Shown here: positions 52,297 through 62,255 of the stretch, one piece after another
Position numbering within the stretch: position 1 is the stretch's first letter
Layout: every line of letters starts with the position of its first letter
Assembly: GCF_002849605.1 (NCBI RefSeq)
Contig: NZ_NPIB01000001.1
Coordinates: 310,001 to 374,000, forward strand
Origin: Photobacterium carnosum
GTDB taxonomy: Bacteria > Pseudomonadota > Gammaproteobacteria > Enterobacterales > Vibrionaceae
Direction: 5' to 3'
Length of the DNA: 64,000 nucleotides
Program-made: the position numbers and the translations under genes
Notes under the pieces: model-generated
Told to the model about the DNA's origin: nothing
Database searches by the model: none
What the model saw: the letters and a program-made list of their open reading frames with translations, nothing else

Positions 52297-54063
52297 TTAA
52301 TAAACACGCGCTTTCGGCGGAAACGCTTCACGATGAATCGGTGCCATATTGACATCACGTTTCGTCATCGCTTCTGTTTCTGGATTATAAATAGAATGGC
52401 ATAACCAATTTGTATCATCACGATCGGGAAAATCAAATCGAGCATGAGCACCACGACTTTCAGTACGGTAATTAGCGGCAATCGCTGTTGCCATTGCGGT
52501 TTCCATGAGGTTATCTAATTCTAAACATTCAATACGCTGAGTATTAAACTCGGTTGAAGTATCATCTAATCGTGCATGCTGCAAACGTTTACGAATCACT
52601 TTAAGTTCTTCCAAGCCCGCAGCCATTGCCTCGCCCTCTCTAAATACTGAGAAGTTATTTTGCATACACGCTTGCAAATCTTTACGAATTTGAACCGGGT
52701 CTTCGCCTTCTTGGGTATTGTTCCAGCGATTAAGACGAGCAAGAGACGCTTCAATATCAGCATCTGTCGCGGGTGTTGCATCGGCTTGCGCTAATAATGT
52801 TTGACCTAAATGCAGGCCTGTTGCCCGTCCAAAGACAACTAAATCAAGTAATGAATTGCCACCTAAACGATTAGCACCATGCACTGATACTGATGCTATT
52901 TCACCACAGGCAAACAAACCTCGAATTTCTTCATCAACACCTGCTGCATTTTGTTTCAATGCTTGGCCTGATACTTGAGTTGGCACACCACCCATCATGT
53001 AATGACAGGTTGGAATTACGGGAATAGGCTCTTTAACCGGATCAATATGCGCAAATGTACGTGATAACTCACAAATACCTGGTAAGCGCGATTCAAGTAC
53101 GTCTTTACCTAAGTGATCAAGTTTTAACTTCAAGTGAGGACCCCATGGGCCATCGCATCCACGTCCTTCTCGAATTTCAACCATCATTGAGCGAGCAACT
53201 ACATCACGACCAGCTAAATCTTTGGCATTTGGCGCATAACGCTCCATAAAGCGTTCGCCGTCTTTGTTAAGTAAATAACCCCCTTCACCACGACAACCTT
53301 CAGTCACTAATACGCCAGCGCCTGCAATACCCGTCGGATGGAATTGCCACATTTCCATATCTTGCATTGGTACACCAGCACGCAATGCCATACCGACACC
53401 ATCACCCGTATTAATATGGGCATTAGTGGTTGATGCATAAATACGCCCAGCACCACCAGTAGCTAAAATTGTCGCTTTAGCTTTGAAGTAACACACTTCA
53501 CCCGTTTCCATGCACAAAGCAGTACAACCCAAAATAGCGCCATCTTCATTTTTAACTAAATCAAGGGCATACCACTCAGAAAATATTGTGGTTTTATGTT
53601 TAATGTTTTGCTGATAAAGCGTATGGAGCAATGCATGGCCAGTTCGATCAGCTGCGGCTGCAGTACGTGCCGCTTGCTCACCACCAAACTCTTTTGATTG
53701 ACCACCAAATGGACGCTGATAAATACTTCCATCATCAAACCGAGAAAAAGGTAAGCCCATTTTTTCAAGTTCAATGACAGACTTAGGTCCATTTTTACAC
53801 ATATATTCAATCGCATTCTGATCACCAATATAATCAGAACCTTTAACGGTATCGTACATATGCCATTGCCAGTTATCAGGATGCGAATTACCTAATGCAA
53901 CAGTGATCCCTCCTTGTGCCGACACTGTATGAGAACGGGTAGGAAATACTTTTGATAACAAGGCACATTTTAAGCCTTGTTCTGATATTTGTAGTGCGGC
54001 GCGCATACCTGCACCACCAGCACCGATAACAACCGCATCAAATTCACGAATAGCAATAACCAC
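52297..54063 (-). CDS. sdhA: Succinate dehydrogenase flavoprotein subunit
   Basis: Oxidises succinate to fumarate at the inner face of the membrane. I place the start at the GTG at 54063 (read as Met, then [18 protein letters not shown]). It overlaps the sdhD stop by one base (TAGTG), follows a GGGG ribosome site and gives 588 residues, the same as E. coli SdhA. A longer frame to 54138 would read through the end of sdhD. FAD binding is at the N-terminal GAGGAG; the covalently flavinylated His is in SHTVSAQGG. Catalytic residues lie in RGEGGYLLN and [13 protein letters not shown]. Confidence 0.96.
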   Translation of the reverse strand: MVIAIREFDAVVIGAGGAGMRAALQISEQGLKCALLSKVFPTRSHTVSAQGGITVALGNSHPDNWQWHMYDTVKGSDYIGDQNAIEYMCKNGPKSVIELEKMGLPFSRFDDGSIYQRPFGGQSKEFGGEQAARTAAAADRTGHALLHTLYQQNIKHKTTIFSEWYALDLVKNEDGAILGCTALCMETGEVCYFKAKATILATGGAGRIYASTTNAHINTGDGVGMALRAGVPMQDMEMWQFHPTGIAGAGVLVTEGCRGEGGYLLNKDGERFMERYAPNAKDLAGRDVVARSMMVEIREGRGCDGPWGPHLKLKLDHLGKDVLESRLPGICELSRTFAHIDPVKEPIPVIPTCHYMMGGVPTQVSGQALKQNAAGVDEEIRGLFACGEIASVSVHGANRLGGNSLLDLVVFGRATGLHLGQTLLAQADATPATDADIEASLARLNRWNNTQEGEDPVQIRKDLQACMQNNFSVFREGEAMAAGLEELKVIRKRLQHARLDDTSTEFNTQRIECLELDNLMETAMATAIAANYRTESRGAHARFDFPDRDDTNWLCHSIYNPETEAMTKRDVNMAPIHREAFPPKARVY

Positions 54064-54410
54064 TACACACCCCACACAATGAAGAAACCTGAAAATAGAT
54101 AAATAAATAGAATCGTGACAATAACAAACTGCAAACAAGCTCTTAATACTGCAGGTTTAATGTAATCAGTCAGTACTTGCCATAAACCAATCCACGCATG
54201 AATTAAAATGGATACCAAAGCGAGCAGAGTAAAAACTTTAGTGGTCAGTTGCCCAAAAAATGCTTGCCAAGAAACAAAGGTTATTTCAGGGCCAAACGCA
54301 AAAAAACCTACTAAATAAAGAGTATATAACGTCAGAATAATGGCAGTTACACGGATTAAAATAAAATCATGCACACCATTACGTCCAACAGAAGAGACAT
54401 TGGCTACCAT
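54063..54410 (-). CDS. sdhD: Succinate dehydrogenase membrane anchor SdhD
   Basis: 115-residue inner-membrane anchor with three hydrophobic helices (about 18-40, 50-75 and 88-113). The heme/quinone-site His is in [15 protein letters not shown] near residue 69, with Tyr-Asp just behind as in E. coli. It overlaps the end of sdhC by 7 bases and the sdhA start by one. Confidence 0.95.
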   Translation of the reverse strand: MVANVSSVGRNGVHDFILIRVTAIILTLYTLYLVGFFAFGPEITFVSWQAFFGQLTTKVFTLLALVSILIHAWIGLWQVLTDYIKPAVLRACLQFVIVTILFIYLFSGFFIVWGV

Positions 54411-54784
54411 ACTAATACTCCTGCAAATAAGGATAATATGGCCACAATAATAAAGCTCACTTTGGTACTCGTAATACCTATATCCATTTCTTCAAAATAC
54501 CCCAGATCCATCAATAAGTGACGAATACCTAGAACAATATGATAAAACAGTGCAGTTAATATTCCCCATAATACAAACGTCACTATCCCACTGTCAGTAA
54601 TACTGACAGCTGTAGAGAAACCGTCGGGAGAAGATAAAGACAAGTTCAGGAGCCATAATAAAATAGCGATAGCAACGAACGTAATCACGCCCGATACTCG
54701 ATGTAGGATTGATGCGATCGCCGTTAAAGGAAAACACATAGTTTGTAAGTCGAGGTTAACTGGTCGAGGTTTCTTTACTTTCAC
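54404..54784 (-). CDS. sdhC: Succinate dehydrogenase cytochrome b556 subunit SdhC
   Basis: 126-residue membrane anchor with three helices. It starts with [13 protein letters not shown] and [13 protein letters not shown], almost the E. coli sequence, with the quinone-site Ser and Arg in HRVSG. The heme-ligand His is in [13 protein letters not shown]. The start is a GTG at 54784 with only a weak GTGAG ribosome site. First gene of the operon, divergent from gltA as in E. coli. Confidence 0.95.
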   Translation of the reverse strand: MKVKKPRPVNLDLQTMCFPLTAIASILHRVSGVITFVAIAILLWLLNLSLSSPDGFSTAVSITDSGIVTFVLWGILTALFYHIVLGIRHLLMDLGYFEEMDIGITSTKVSFIIVAILSLFAGVLVW

Positions 54785-55193
54785 ATTTTGCTCACTCAGC
54801 TTTATTAAAGCATTTTATTTTTATTAAACGCATTGATTGTTTCTATAGTGAGCCATCAAGAAACAGTTAAAAAATGCTACGCTATCATTAAAAGCAAAGT
54901 GTTGAGCAATATAATCGCTTTGTCTTTCAACCGCATTCCTTACGCAGTCCATTAACAACATTTCATCTATACTACAACCAAATATCAACGTAACTATACC
55001 TAGCGTAACATTCAAAAACAAACCTAGTTACATGTTATTACACGCCAAGTTCACAAAAAACACACAAATATAGAAAAGTTATTAACAACTGCACATTAAT
55101 GAATACAAAAATTGACAATTGGCTTACCTGGCGGTACAACAAATATACATCCGTTTCGGATTCAGGATTCTACAAATAACAAAGGAGATTGTT
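54785..55193. other. Divergent promoter region sdhC / gltA
   Basis: 409 AT-rich bases between the two TCA operons. In E. coli the equivalent region carries ArcA, CRP and FNR control. Here I see several TTAACA-like motifs (for example TTATTAACAA near 55080) that could belong to ArcA sites, but none strong enough to call. A 65-codon frame inside it is not convincing. Confidence 0.5.
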
Positions 55194-56483
55194 ATGGCAG
55201 ATAAGAAAGCTACTCTTCATATAGAAGGGAAAGCACCTATCGAACTGCCGATTATCGAGGGCTCAGAGGGCCAAGATGTAATCGATGTGCGAAAACTAGG
55301 CGCAAGCGGTTTTTTTACATTTGATCCAGGTTTTCTAGCGACAGCCTCATGTGAATCTCAAATCACGTATATTGATGGTGATAAAGGAATTTTGTTACAT
55401 CGTGGCTTTCCTATCGATCAATTAGCGAATAATGCTGATTACTTAGAAGTTTGTTACGTTCTGCTTTATGGTGAAGTACCTACCCGTGCTGAATATGAAC
55501 AATTCCGTACTACCGTTACACGTCACACCATGGTTCATGAACAAATTGCGAGTTTCTTCCATGGCTTCCGCCGTGATGCCCATCCAATGGCAATTATGTG
55601 TGGTGTTGTCGGTGCATTATCAGCGTTCTACCATGATTCATTAGATATTAATAATGATCTTCACCGTGAAATAACCGCTTTTAGACTACTATCAAAAATG
55701 CCTACTTTGGCGGCAATGTGTCATAAATACACCACTGGTCAGCCATTTATTTATCCGCGTAATGACCTTGATTATGCAGAGAACTTCCTACATATGATGT
55801 TTGCTACGCCATGTGAAGAGTACGAAGTTAGCCCTATTGTTTCTCGAGCAATGGATAAAATTTTCACCCTTCATGCTGACCACGAACAAAATGCATCAAC
55901 CTCAACGGTTCGTTTAGCCGGATCGTCTGGTGCTAACCCATTTGCTTGTATTGCAGCGGGTATTGCATCACTTTGGGGGCCTGCACACGGCGGCGCTAAT
56001 GAAGCTTGTCTAAAAATGCTTGAAGAGATTGGTTGCGTAGAAAATATTCCTGAGTTTATTGAGCGCGCTAAAGATAAAGATGATCCATTCCGCTTAATGG
56101 GCTTTGGACATCGGGTATATAAAAACTATGACCCACGTGCAACAGTCATGCGTGAAGCCTGTCACGAAGTACTTGACGAACTAAAGATTGACAATCCATT
56201 ACTTGATGTTGCAATGGAACTTGAACGTATTGCACTGTCGGATGAATACTTTGTCAGTAAAAAGCTATATCCGAATGTTGATTTCTACTCGGGTATTATC
56301 CTTAAAGCGATTGGTATTCCAGTATCAATGTTTACGGTTATTTTTGCGATGTCACGTGTTATTGGCTGGATTGCGCATTGGAACGAAATGCACAGTGATC
56401 CGACGAACCGTATTGGTCGTCCACGTCAGCTTTATACGGGTTATTCACAACGAGAGTTTAAACCTCTCCATGAACGTGAATAA
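55194..56483 (+). CDS. gltA: Citrate synthase (type II, hexameric)
   Basis: Condenses acetyl-CoA and oxaloacetate, the entry to the TCA cycle. I use the ATG at 55194 ([12 protein letters not shown]), 5 bases behind AAAGGAGA. A frame from 55119 would add 25 residues with no ribosome site. The 429 residues (E. coli GltA 427) have the N-terminal beta domain of the NADH-inhibited Gram-negative form. The catalytic histidines are in GPAHGGANE and FGHRVYKN, and the catalytic Asp is in NVDFYSG. A 7-bp tandem repeat starts 2 bases after the stop codon. Confidence 0.98.
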   Translation: MADKKATLHIEGKAPIELPIIEGSEGQDVIDVRKLGASGFFTFDPGFLATASCESQITYIDGDKGILLHRGFPIDQLANNADYLEVCYVLLYGEVPTRAEYEQFRTTVTRHTMVHEQIASFFHGFRRDAHPMAIMCGVVGALSAFYHDSLDINNDLHREITAFRLLSKMPTLAAMCHKYTTGQPFIYPRNDLDYAENFLHMMFATPCEEYEVSPIVSRAMDKIFTLHADHEQNASTSTVRLAGSSGANPFACIAAGIASLWGPAHGGANEACLKMLEEIGCVENIPEFIERAKDKDDPFRLMGFGHRVYKNYDPRATVMREACHEVLDELKIDNPLLDVAMELERIALSDEYFVSKKLYPNVDFYSGIILKAIGIPVSMFTVIFAMSRVIGWIAHWNEMHSDPTNRIGRPRQLYTGYSQREFKPLHERE

Positions 56484-56485
56484 CT

Positions 56486-56572
56486 GAGGTTCGAGGTTCG
56501 AGGTTCGAGGTTCGAGGTTCGAGGTTCGAGGTTCGAGGTTCGAGGTTCGAGGTTCGAGGTTCGAGGTTCGAG
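56486..56572 (+). repeat. Perfect heptanucleotide tandem repeat (12 x GAGGTTC)
   Basis: Positions 56486-56569 are 12 uninterrupted copies of GAGGTTC, and a partial GAG follows. It lies between the gltA stop codon (56483) and the gltA terminator, so it is transcribed as 3' untranslated RNA. Each junction makes a TCGA palindrome every 7 bases, and TCGA-GGT-TCGA can form small 4-bp hairpins. No copy of the tract was noticed elsewhere in the window. Confidence 0.97.
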
Positions 56573-56576
56573 CAGA

Positions 56577-56614
56577 ATAAAAAAGGTTGAGACTAAGGCT
56601 CAACCTTTTTTATT
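56577..56614 (+). terminator. Terminator of gltA
   Basis: AAAAAAGGTTGAG pairs with CTCAACCTTTTTT around a 7-base loop, just behind the tandem repeat. The A-run makes it a possible terminator for the convergent ybgI gene too. Confidence 0.9.
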
Positions 56615-56670
56615 CTATTAATGATAGGTTATTACACCATTTTGGAAATAATACCAATCACTGCAATTTG

Positions 56671-57429
56671 TTATACTGGATTATTAATATCTATAAATTC
56701 AACATCAAAACCATGTTCTTTTGCTAGCCATTCACCTAATGCCTTAACACCATAACGTTCTGTCGCATGATGCCCTGCTGCAAAATAATGAATGCCAAGT
56801 TCACGTGCAATATGGGTTGTTCGTTCAGAGACTTCGCCAGAAATAAACGCATCACAACCTTGCTCTACCGCAAGTTCAATATAATCTTGACCACCACCAG
56901 TACACCAACCCACTTTTTTTATTAGTGCTGGTGCATTATCACCAATATGTAGTGGTTCACGTTGCAATGCCATCGCAATACGCGCTGCAAACTCTTCCCC
57001 TGTTAATGGCGTATCAAGTTCACCATAAATAGCAATTGAACGAGGGTTATTAATTTCTAATCCACCACTAATATCTAACCCAAGACGCTGCGCTAACTGA
57101 ACGTTATTACCCACCTGTTGATGTACATCGAGGGGTAGATGATAGGCGTAAAGATTAATGCCATTCTCAATCAATGCTTTAATACGACGATATTTCATTC
57201 CTCGAATTTCAGCAGACTCTCCTTTCCAGAAAAAACCATGATGAACAAGAATAGCATCTGCATGTTCTGCAATGGCACGATCAATCAATGCCTGACAAGC
57301 AGTAACACCCGTAATTATTTTAATTATCTCGGCGTTACCTTCTATCTGTAATCCATTCGGACAATAATCTTTCATCAAGTGTGGTGATAAAAAATCATTT
57401 AACAAAGCTTCTAATTTAAGATTATTCAT
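56671..57429 (-). CDS. ybgI: Nif3-like dinuclear metal-centre protein YbgI
   Basis: A 252-residue Nif3/DUF34 family protein, known to form a toroidal hexamer with two metals per subunit. The E. coli protein has been tied to GTP cyclohydrolase-like chemistry, but its role is unsettled. Metal-binding blocks seen are VHHGFFWKGE (near 63), YHLPLDVH (near 97) and AGHHATERYG (near 219). Start MNNLKLEALLND with an AGGATGG ribosome site. E. coli YbgI is 247 residues. Confidence 0.92.
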   Translation of the reverse strand: MNNLKLEALLNDFLSPHLMKDYCPNGLQIEGNAEIIKIITGVTACQALIDRAIAEHADAILVHHGFFWKGESAEIRGMKYRRIKALIENGINLYAYHLPLDVHQQVGNNVQLAQRLGLDISGGLEINNPRSIAIYGELDTPLTGEEFAARIAMALQREPLHIGDNAPALIKKVGWCTGGGQDYIELAVEQGCDAFISGEVSERTTHIARELGIHYFAAGHHATERYGVKALGEWLAKEHGFDVEFIDINNPV

Positions 57430-57558
57430 TGCCCATCCTTTTTTAATAACGTTATGCTATTGACTCTACAACATCTTATTCAAAAAATATCAGCCTTTAG
57501 TGACAATCTCAATCAACAAAATCAATCCCCCACAGTGCTTATATTATTATAAATACAA

Positions 57559-57583
57559 AAAAAGCCGCCATCGGCAGCTTTTT
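57559..57583 (-). terminator. Terminator of ybfA
   Basis: AAAAAGC-GCC pairs with GGC-GCTTTTT (C-A mismatch) around a 3-base loop, then T's on the minus strand. It is 32 bases after the ybfA stop. Confidence 0.7.
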
Positions 57584-57614
57584 CAACAACAAATTGTCAT
57601 TCTCAATAGACTCA

Positions 57615-57818
57615 TTAGCGACGCTGAGTACCATGATCAAGTCGTGACAACCATAATGGTTTAGTGCTTGTCTGTGACCAATATCGGTACATATAACTGG
57701 TTAATCGTGTACGTTTATTAACAGGAATCAAAAGCAGCACAGGTAAACACACTAATCCTAATAAAACTGTATAAATACGACGAGAGATAATATTCGTCAT
57801 TGAAAACTGGGTGTACAT
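57615..57818 (-). CDS. ybfA: YbfA family small membrane protein
   Basis: A 67-residue protein that resembles E. coli YbfA. SRRIYTVLLGLVCLPVLLL is a membrane helix near 12-31, followed by the conserved tail RLTSYMYRYWSQTSTKPLWL. One helix, short hydrophilic ends, inner-membrane location likely, function unknown. A GGAGCTAGC ribosome site precedes the ATG. E. coli also has ybfA in the pgm/seqA region. The match is from memory of the E. coli sequence. Confidence 0.8.
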   Translation of the reverse strand: MYTQFSMTNIISRRIYTVLLGLVCLPVLLLIPVNKRTRLTSYMYRYWSQTSTKPLWLSRLDHGTQRR

Positions 57819-57944
57819 TGCTAGCTCCTGACCTTATAAACCTATTGGTACTTTAATCCAATAAATGAAAGAATACTACAGAAACTCGGTCAATGATTAG
57901 TCAATAATGGTAAAGAAAACGTTTACTTCGAGGAATGTGTCAAT

Positions 57945-58730
57945 ATGTTACAGAATCATAATTCTAATTATCAAACGACCGCTGATTTTCATGCGCTGTT
58001 GACGATGCCTAATCTTGTTACTTATGGTGATTACAGCATCAGCAATCAATGGCTACACCAATTTTCAAAAAAAGCCATTATTCCGACGAATGTTAACTAC
58101 CACGGTAACACCCGTTTAGGATTTTATTATCAATGGCTATGGCAACAATTAATCATTCATCATCCAGATTACAGCCTGATTGGCGAAGAAATTCAATTAC
58201 AGTGGCAACAACAAACTGTCGGGGCTATTGATTTTTTAGTTCATAACCATTGCAGTGATGAAATTGAACATTGGGAAGTGGCTATCAAATTTTATTTATG
58301 CTTCCAGCATCAATGGCCAGGTCCAAATGCTAACGATAATTTAGATAAAAAGACAAATAGAATGCAGGATCATCAGCTGCAACTTACCGCACATCCCGCC
58401 TTTGAACACCTTGATTATTCAATACCCACCCAACGTCGGTTAATTATGCAAGGACGTTTATTTGATGCGTGGCCAGAGACTCAATCAGGCTCTTCTATAG
58501 TTATTAACCCCACCAGCTTGAAAGGTCATTGGTGCTATTGTTCACAAGCATCGGCACTGACGCTACGCACATTAGAAAAACGTCAATGGATAGCACCGCC
58601 CCTCTTTTCACAATTAACAGCAACACTTGATATTGCTAACGTTACTGTTCCCACTCAAGCTATTGATAATAATAACATCGTATGGTTTATTATGCCAAAT
58701 CATTGGCCTCTGCATAATCGCGAGCTATAA
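57945..58730 (+). CDS. DUF1853 family protein
   Basis: A 261-residue cytosolic protein of unknown function. It fits the DUF1853 pattern: RLGFYYQWLWQQLI near 63, GAIDFLV, HWEVAIKFYLCF near 108, a WPGPN-type motif followed by D/K/R-rich residues, and a late HWCY. The charged GAIDF...E-x-K arrangement recalls PD-(D/E)xK nuclease folds, but I cannot show activity. GAGGAA precedes the ATG. It is convergent with pgm and divergent from ybfA. Confidence 0.78.
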   Translation: MLQNHNSNYQTTADFHALLTMPNLVTYGDYSISNQWLHQFSKKAIIPTNVNYHGNTRLGFYYQWLWQQLIIHHPDYSLIGEEIQLQWQQQTVGAIDFLVHNHCSDEIEHWEVAIKFYLCFQHQWPGPNANDNLDKKTNRMQDHQLQLTAHPAFEHLDYSIPTQRRLIMQGRLFDAWPETQSGSSIVINPTSLKGHWCYCSQASALTLRTLEKRQWIAPPLFSQLTATLDIANVTVPTQAIDNNNIVWFIMPNHWPLHNREL

Positions 58731-58783
58731 AAAAACGCCCTAATACTCTTTCAATAAAAAAGAGAGTAATTAGGACGTTTTTT
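58728..58783. terminator. Bidirectional terminator between DUF1853 gene and pgm
   Basis: A long imperfect stem, with arms around ACGCCCTAAT and ATTAGGACGT plus an inner CTCTTT / AGAGAG part, is flanked by A- and T-runs between convergent genes. Confidence 0.8.
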
Positions 58784-58814
58784 CGAATGCATTATCCGTT
58801 ATGACACTAAGTTA

Positions 58815-60461
58815 TTATAAACCAGCATCACCAAAGACTTTACTTACGATATCTTGTGCTTCTTTTTCGATAAGGGCTAGATGCTCTTTACCTTTAAAGC
58901 TTTCACAATAAATTTTGTAGATATCTTCTGTACCTGATGGGCGAGCTGCAAACCAACCATTTTCAGTGGTTACTTTCAAACCACCAATCGCTGCACCATT
59001 ACCTGGAGCATGTGTTAGTCGAGCCAGAATAGGTTCACCAGCCAAGGTTTTAGCCGCAACCATTTCTGGTGACAACTTACTTAACACTGCTTTTTGTTCT
59101 TTATTAGCAACAGCTTGTAGGCGAGCATACTCTGAACTACCAAATTTAGCGGCAAGTTCATCATAATATTGTTGTGGATTCTTACCTGTTACTGCCGTAA
59201 TTTCCGCAGCAAGTAGACATAAAAGAATACCGTCTTTATCTGTTGACCAAGGCGTACCATCTTTACGTAAGAAAGAAGCTCCCGCACTTTCTTCGCCGCC
59301 AAAGCCTAAAGTACCGTTATATAGGCCATCAACAAACCATTTAAAGCCCACTGGAACTTCAACTAATTCGCGACCTAATGCCGCAACGACACGATCAATA
59401 ATTGCGCTTGATACTAACGTTTTACCAACCGCAACTTGCTCACTCCAACCACTACGGTGACGGAAGAGGTAATCAATACACACAGCCAAATAATGATTCG
59501 GATTCATCAAACCAGCGGGCGTTACAATACCGTGACGGTCATAGTCAGGATCATTACCAAACGCTAAATCATAATTATCTTTATACGCAAGTAAGCCTGC
59601 CATCGCGTAAGGCGATGAACAATCCATACGCACTACACCATCTTTGTCCAATGACATAAAACGGAATGATGGATCGATAGATTCATTAACTAAAGTTAAG
59701 TCTAGTGCATAGTACTGTGCAATCTGACGCCAATATTCAATACCCGAACCACCAAGAGGATCAACACCCAACTTTAAGTTCGCTTTCTGAATAGCATCAA
59801 TATCAATAACATTAACTAAGTCAGCTACATAAGGTGCAACTAAATCTTTCTGAATAACAAATTTAGAAGCAAAGGCATCTGTGATTGATACACGCTTTAC
59901 GTCAACCATGCCATTAGCAATAATCTCATTAGCGCGCTGTTCAATCGCGGTAGTTAACTCACTTTCAGCAGGACCACCATGAACAGGGTTATACTTAATA
60001 CCACCATCTTGCGGTGGATTATGCGATGGAGTAATGACAATGCCATCAGCTTTATCAGCATGCTCTTTATTATGACAAAGAATTGCATAAGAAATGCCAG
60101 GGGTTGGTGTATAACCCAACCCTTCTTGAACCACAACCGTAACGTTATTCGCTACCAATACTTCTAATGTTGAAGTAAATGCAGGCTCAGATAAAGCATG
60201 GGTATCCTTACCTAAAAATAGCGGTCCAGTCAAACCATTAGCAAGACGAACCTCAGCGATTGCTTGAGCAATAGCCCAAATATGATGCTGGTTAAAGGTA
60301 CCTTTATCTGCAGTACCACGATGTCCTGAAGTACCGAAGGCTACTTTTTGTAACGGATCAGTCGCATTAGGCTCAATCAGAAAATAATTAGCAACAAGCG
60401 CTGGAATATTATGCATATCTTCTTGCTGAGCGCGTTGACCCGCACGAGGATGGATTGCCAT
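58815..60461 (-). CDS. pgm: Phosphoglucomutase (alpha-D-glucose-phosphate specific)
   Basis: Interconverts glucose 1- and 6-phosphate, linking glycolysis with glycogen and UDP-glucose. I start at the ATG at 60461 ([16 protein letters not shown]), preceded by AAGGATAAAAC. This gives 548 residues (E. coli Pgm 546). The phosphoserine is in [13 protein letters not shown], the magnesium loop in [10 protein letters not shown], the sugar loop in FGGEESAG and the phosphate loop in [12 protein letters not shown]. It lies 30 bases after seqA, same order as E. coli. Confidence 0.97.
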   Translation of the reverse strand: MAIHPRAGQRAQQEDMHNIPALVANYFLIEPNATDPLQKVAFGTSGHRGTADKGTFNQHHIWAIAQAIAEVRLANGLTGPLFLGKDTHALSEPAFTSTLEVLVANNVTVVVQEGLGYTPTPGISYAILCHNKEHADKADGIVITPSHNPPQDGGIKYNPVHGGPAESELTTAIEQRANEIIANGMVDVKRVSITDAFASKFVIQKDLVAPYVADLVNVIDIDAIQKANLKLGVDPLGGSGIEYWRQIAQYYALDLTLVNESIDPSFRFMSLDKDGVVRMDCSSPYAMAGLLAYKDNYDLAFGNDPDYDRHGIVTPAGLMNPNHYLAVCIDYLFRHRSGWSEQVAVGKTLVSSAIIDRVVAALGRELVEVPVGFKWFVDGLYNGTLGFGGEESAGASFLRKDGTPWSTDKDGILLCLLAAEITAVTGKNPQQYYDELAAKFGSSEYARLQAVANKEQKAVLSKLSPEMVAAKTLAGEPILARLTHAPGNGAAIGGLKVTTENGWFAARPSGTEDIYKIYCESFKGKEHLALIEKEAQDIVSKVFGDAGL

Positions 60462-60491
60462 TGTTTTATCCTTGTAAATACTCAATCGTGA

Positions 60492-61046
60492 TTATATCTC
60501 ACCACAAACTTTATCAATAATATCAGAGCCAAAGCCCATTTTTGTCATTAATTGATCAATCATCTGACGCTTTCGGTCAGTATTAGTATTTGTGATCACC
60601 CAAAATGGGGTGGTTGAGATAGCTTTTGGCTTCGTCGTTTTACCACTTGCGAGCAATGTTTCTTCATCATGGGCAAAATAAACACGCGTACGCCCTTTAA
60701 TTGCTGCCGCTTCAGCAAAACCATCAGCATCAATATGATAAAGAGAAGATAAGATCAGCATAAAACGGCCAATTGCTTTTTCTTGCGCCGCAAATTCATC
60801 TGAAATTAACACCGTACGCATTTCTTTAACGCGATCCATGGTTGGCTCATTGCCTGCATCTCTGCTCACAACAATCCCTTTAGGACGAACAGGCATCACA
60901 ACTTCAGGTTGCTGCAATTGTTCCTCTGGCACCATAAGCAAGCGACGTAAAATATCAGAAGCGCTTTCACCAATATGTTGCGTTTGGCTAGCGATATAAC
61001 GATATAGCTCTTCGTCTACCTCAATAGTCTTCATGGTATTATTCAT
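60492..61046 (-). CDS. seqA: Negative modulator of replication initiation SeqA
   Basis: Binds hemimethylated GATC pairs, sequestering oriC and delaying re-initiation. The multimerisation domain (MKTIEVDEELYRYIASQTQH then GESASDILRRLL) and the C-terminal DNA-binding domain (from about 70, with AIKGRTRVYFA and STTPFWVITNTNT) are both present. The start is uncertain. The ATG at 61046 (MNNTMKT) has a CGGA site 6 bases upstream, while homology favours the ATG at 61034 (MKTIEV), which would give 180 residues (E. coli 181). Upstream of pgm, divergent from ybfF. Confidence 0.95.
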   Translation of the reverse strand: MNNTMKTIEVDEELYRYIASQTQHIGESASDILRRLLMVPEEQLQQPEVVMPVRPKGIVVSRDAGNEPTMDRVKEMRTVLISDEFAAQEKAIGRFMLILSSLYHIDADGFAEAAAIKGRTRVYFAHDEETLLASGKTTKPKAISTTPFWVITNTNTDRKRQMIDQLMTKMGFGSDIIDKVCGEI

Positions 61047-61138
61047 TATCATTCCGTTTAAAATTCTGGGTACGATTATAGCCTGATCCGAGGTTATACT
61101 CTATGGTAAATACCACACCTAACTAGAGAAAATAGCCT

Positions 61139-61903
61139 GTGAATCTTCATTTTCGTGCTGAAGGCAAGGGTAAAACGATCGTTTTGATCCATGGCTTGTT
61201 CGGCAGCGCAGATAATCTTGGTCTTTTAGCCCGAGAATTAAAACTCCATTACCAAGTGATCAGCGTCGATCTTCGTAACCATGGTTTATCTCCACATAGT
61301 GATCTATTCAGCTATCAAGATCTGGCTCAAGACATTATTGATACTCTTGATCATTTAACCATTGATCAATTTGATGTTGTTGGTCATTCGATGGGCGGTA
61401 AGGTTGCGATGACACTATCAGCATTAGCGCCTCAACGGGTTAACCACTTAATTATTCTCGACATGGCACCTATAGCATATAAAGGTCACCGTCACCAAAA
61501 TGTATTTACCGGTTTACGCGAAGTTAATCACCACGCAATCACTAAACGCAATGAAGCTGAACAATATTTAGCGCGTTATATCAACGATCCAGGTGTTCGA
61601 CAATTTTTATTAAAATCATTAGTAAAAACAGAAACGGGTTATCAATGGCGATTTAACGTCGAGGGATTAATAACTAACTACGCCACGATTATGGGTTGGC
61701 AGCCAGCATCTCAGCCTTTCATTGGTAAAACATTATTTATTAAAGGACAGCTCTCTGATTATATAGAGCCGCAATATCGTGATGCGATAATGACGCAATT
61801 CCCTAACGCTAAAGCACATGTGGTTGCCAATACGGGTCATTGGCTTCATGCTGAAAAGCCAGACACTGTAAATCGCATTATTAATCAATTTTTGAATCAA
61901 TAA
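61139..61903 (+). CDS. ybfF: Alpha/beta hydrolase / esterase YbfF
   Basis: A 254-residue alpha/beta hydrolase. Oxyanion region VLIHGLFGSADNLG, DLRNHGLSPH, nucleophile elbow GHSMGGKVAM (Ser near 83) and catalytic His in NTGHWLHAEKP. The E. coli enzyme hydrolyses short acyl esters including acyl-CoA thioesters in vitro; its physiological substrate is unknown. Starts with GTG at 61139, with a weak ribosome site. Divergent from seqA, as in E. coli. Confidence 0.94.
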   Translation: MNLHFRAEGKGKTIVLIHGLFGSADNLGLLARELKLHYQVISVDLRNHGLSPHSDLFSYQDLAQDIIDTLDHLTIDQFDVVGHSMGGKVAMTLSALAPQRVNHLIILDMAPIAYKGHRHQNVFTGLREVNHHAITKRNEAEQYLARYINDPGVRQFLLKSLVKTETGYQWRFNVEGLITNYATIMGWQPASQPFIGKTLFIKGQLSDYIEPQYRDAIMTQFPNAKAHVVANTGHWLHAEKPDTVNRIINQFLNQ

Positions 61904-62255
61904 ACATAAATAACTTACTATCAGAATCAGTGGTTAACTACATTAGACGACAAGACTAACTATTAAACCCCTGACTCTACTGTGATATAGTGCGCTATAG
62001 TTTGATAGCAACGAAAGTAGGCTTACTGCTATCTTCTGCTCTATAGTAATACAATTAAAGCAGCCTCTAGACCAGCTAACGTTATTGACTAAGAGCTATC
62101 ATGTCCTTTTGATGTAGGGCAACAATCACCAATGATAATATTTGGGCGAAAAAACACCAAATCGCCAGCAAAAAGTAATTATCGTTGCGTCGTTTATACT
62201 GATTTCTGTAAACTGCCCAATAGCAGTTAACAATTTAATATAGGTAATATCTACT
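61904..62255. other. Intergenic region ybfF-fldA
   Basis: 352 bases with no gene. GATAGCA (62004-62010) and TGCTATC (62026-62032) form a perfect 7-bp inverted repeat. A weak Fur-like AATGATAATA lies at 62131. The fldA promoter with a 13-bp element shared with fur is at 62179-62200. Confidence 0.55.
62179..62200 (+). promoter_or_regulatory. fldA promoter with element shared with fur
   Basis: TTATCGTTGCGTC (62179-62191) is followed after 3 bases by the -10-like TATACT (62195-62200). The same 13 bases occur at the same 3-base distance from TATAAT upstream of fur. The element begins 77 bases before the fldA ATG. No good -35 box is visible, which suggests an activator. Confidence 0.6.

Noticed and set aside
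54824-55021. 65-codon frame upstream of sdhC on the same strand
   Set aside because: It starts with TTG, has a poor ribosome site, resembles no family I know and lies in the sdhC/gltA control region.
56486-56572. CRISPR array or tRNA remnant at the GAGGTTC tract
   Set aside because: The unit is only 7 bp with no spacers, and apart from GGTTCGA there is no tRNA arm structure.
62131-62150. Fur box upstream of fldA
   Set aside because: Only about 11 of 19 bases match the consensus by eye, which is too weak in AT-rich DNA to call.
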